A stretch of 6,553 bases of DNA, taken from NCBI GenBank assembly GCA_026125835.1, contig JAHCKJ010000124.1, positions 1 to 6,553 on the forward strand, written 5' to 3'. Below, in pieces: positions 6,147 to 6,553 of the stretch (its first letter is position 1; each line of letters starts with the position of its first letter). The notes beneath the pieces were generated by a model, which was given only the letters and a program-made list of their open reading frames with translations, made no database searches and was not told the DNA's origin. The position numbers and the translations under genes were made by a program. The stretch is from Sphingopyxis sp. (lineage in GTDB: Bacteria; Pseudomonadota; Alphaproteobacteria; Sphingomonadales; Sphingomonadaceae).

Positions 6147-6553
6147 GCGCGGCGCGCGAAATGCTGCGCGATACCGCGCGGGCGGTGTTTGCCGAGGCGG
6201 CAACGGCGGGGATGGCGCCGGTCGAGGAGGCTGGCTTCGCGTTACTGCTGGTGCCGGAGGCCGAAGGCGGTTTTGGCGGTGACTGGGGCGACGTGAATGC
6301 GGTGCTGCAGATCGCCGGGGTGCTGGTACCCGACCTGCCGATTGCCGAGCTGATCGCACCCGATGGGTTGCAACCCGCGGCGACGGTCAGTTTGATGGCG
6401 GGCGCGATGGGGCAGGCCCTGGCGCTGTCGATCGAGCATGTGAACACGCGCCAGCAGTTCGGGCGTCCGCTCGGCAAGTTCCAGGCGGTGCAGCAATCGC
6501 TGGCGGCGATGGCGTGAGAGGTGCGCGCGGTCGAGGCGGCTGCGGCGGCGCTG
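6143..6553 (+). pseudogene. Acyl-CoA dehydrogenase, beta-like subunit, apparently broken and cut by the window edge
   Basis: The frame starts at ATG 6143 (ATGA overlap with the alpha-like gene) and reaches a TGA at 6515-6517 after 124 codons. Residues 1-71 look like an acyl-CoA dehydrogenase N-terminal helical domain (MSAAREMLRDTARAVF, then LLLVPEAEGGFGGDWGD at 34-50). From about 80 the sequence is already that of the C-terminal helical domain (VSLMAGAMGQAL at 82-93, then NTRQQFGRPLGKFQAVQQSL at 101-120). The central beta-barrel domain, roughly 100 or more residues in the family, seems missing, with the junction near nt 6359-6380. After the TGA the same frame goes on to the window end as EVRAVEAAAAAL, which is what the family usually shows next. 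I therefore read it as a remnant with an internal deletion plus a nonsense codon. Alternatives are a sequencing error at 6515-6517 or a genuine short protein ending there. The downstream part is not visible. Confidence 0.62.

Noticed and set aside
6515..6517. TGA read as selenocysteine in the second dehydrogenase
   Set aside because: Acyl-CoA dehydrogenases have no known selenocysteine at this place, no convincing SECIS hairpin can be judged in the 36 remaining bases, and the missing central domain already points to decay.

Overview
The window reads as a high-GC alphaproteobacterial chromosome segment, most likely from a sphingomonad (Sphingomonas, Sphingopyxis or a relative). This rests on the strong G/C third-position bias, the dihydrolipoamide dehydrogenase sequence type, and the mix of an exported amidohydrolase with acyl-CoA dehydrogenase and crotonase genes. 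The genus is an inference from sequence feel, not a search result. I see no tRNA, rRNA, CRISPR array, insertion sequence or phage gene.

Left part (1-1840, + strand): the 3' end of a dihydrolipoamide dehydrogenase gene, then an unrecognised two-helix membrane protein (600-1202), then a PAP2-superfamily phosphatase (1199-1840) overlapping it by four bases. They are closely spaced and may be co-transcribed. A weak terminator-like hairpin follows.

Middle (1946-3367): a monocistronic + strand gene for a signal-peptide-bearing, metal-dependent amidohydrolase of the prolidase/imidazolonepropionase-like group. Between it and the convergent - strand operon lie two 25-base palindromic repeats in opposite orientation, a REP/BIME-like pair that may also serve as a bidirectional transcript end.

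Right part (3368-6553): a - strand pair (crotonase-family protein, then a Y_phosphatase3-type phosphatase) diverges from a + strand pair of acyl-CoA dehydrogenase-like genes. The divergent gap is only 50 bases and holds a two-armed inverted repeat that covers the start codon of the first dehydrogenase. The adjacent large (alpha-like) and small (beta-like) dehydrogenase genes resemble known heteromeric acyl-CoA dehydrogenase pairs. With the divergent crotonase they suggest a beta-oxidation-type module for an unidentified acyl-CoA.

The second dehydrogenase looks broken. It appears to lack the central beta-barrel domain, and a TGA interrupts a frame that continues with family-like sequence to the window edge. 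No clearly new system is evident. The best leads are this decayed partner subunit, the divergent palindrome, and a crotonase lacking both classical hydratase glutamates.
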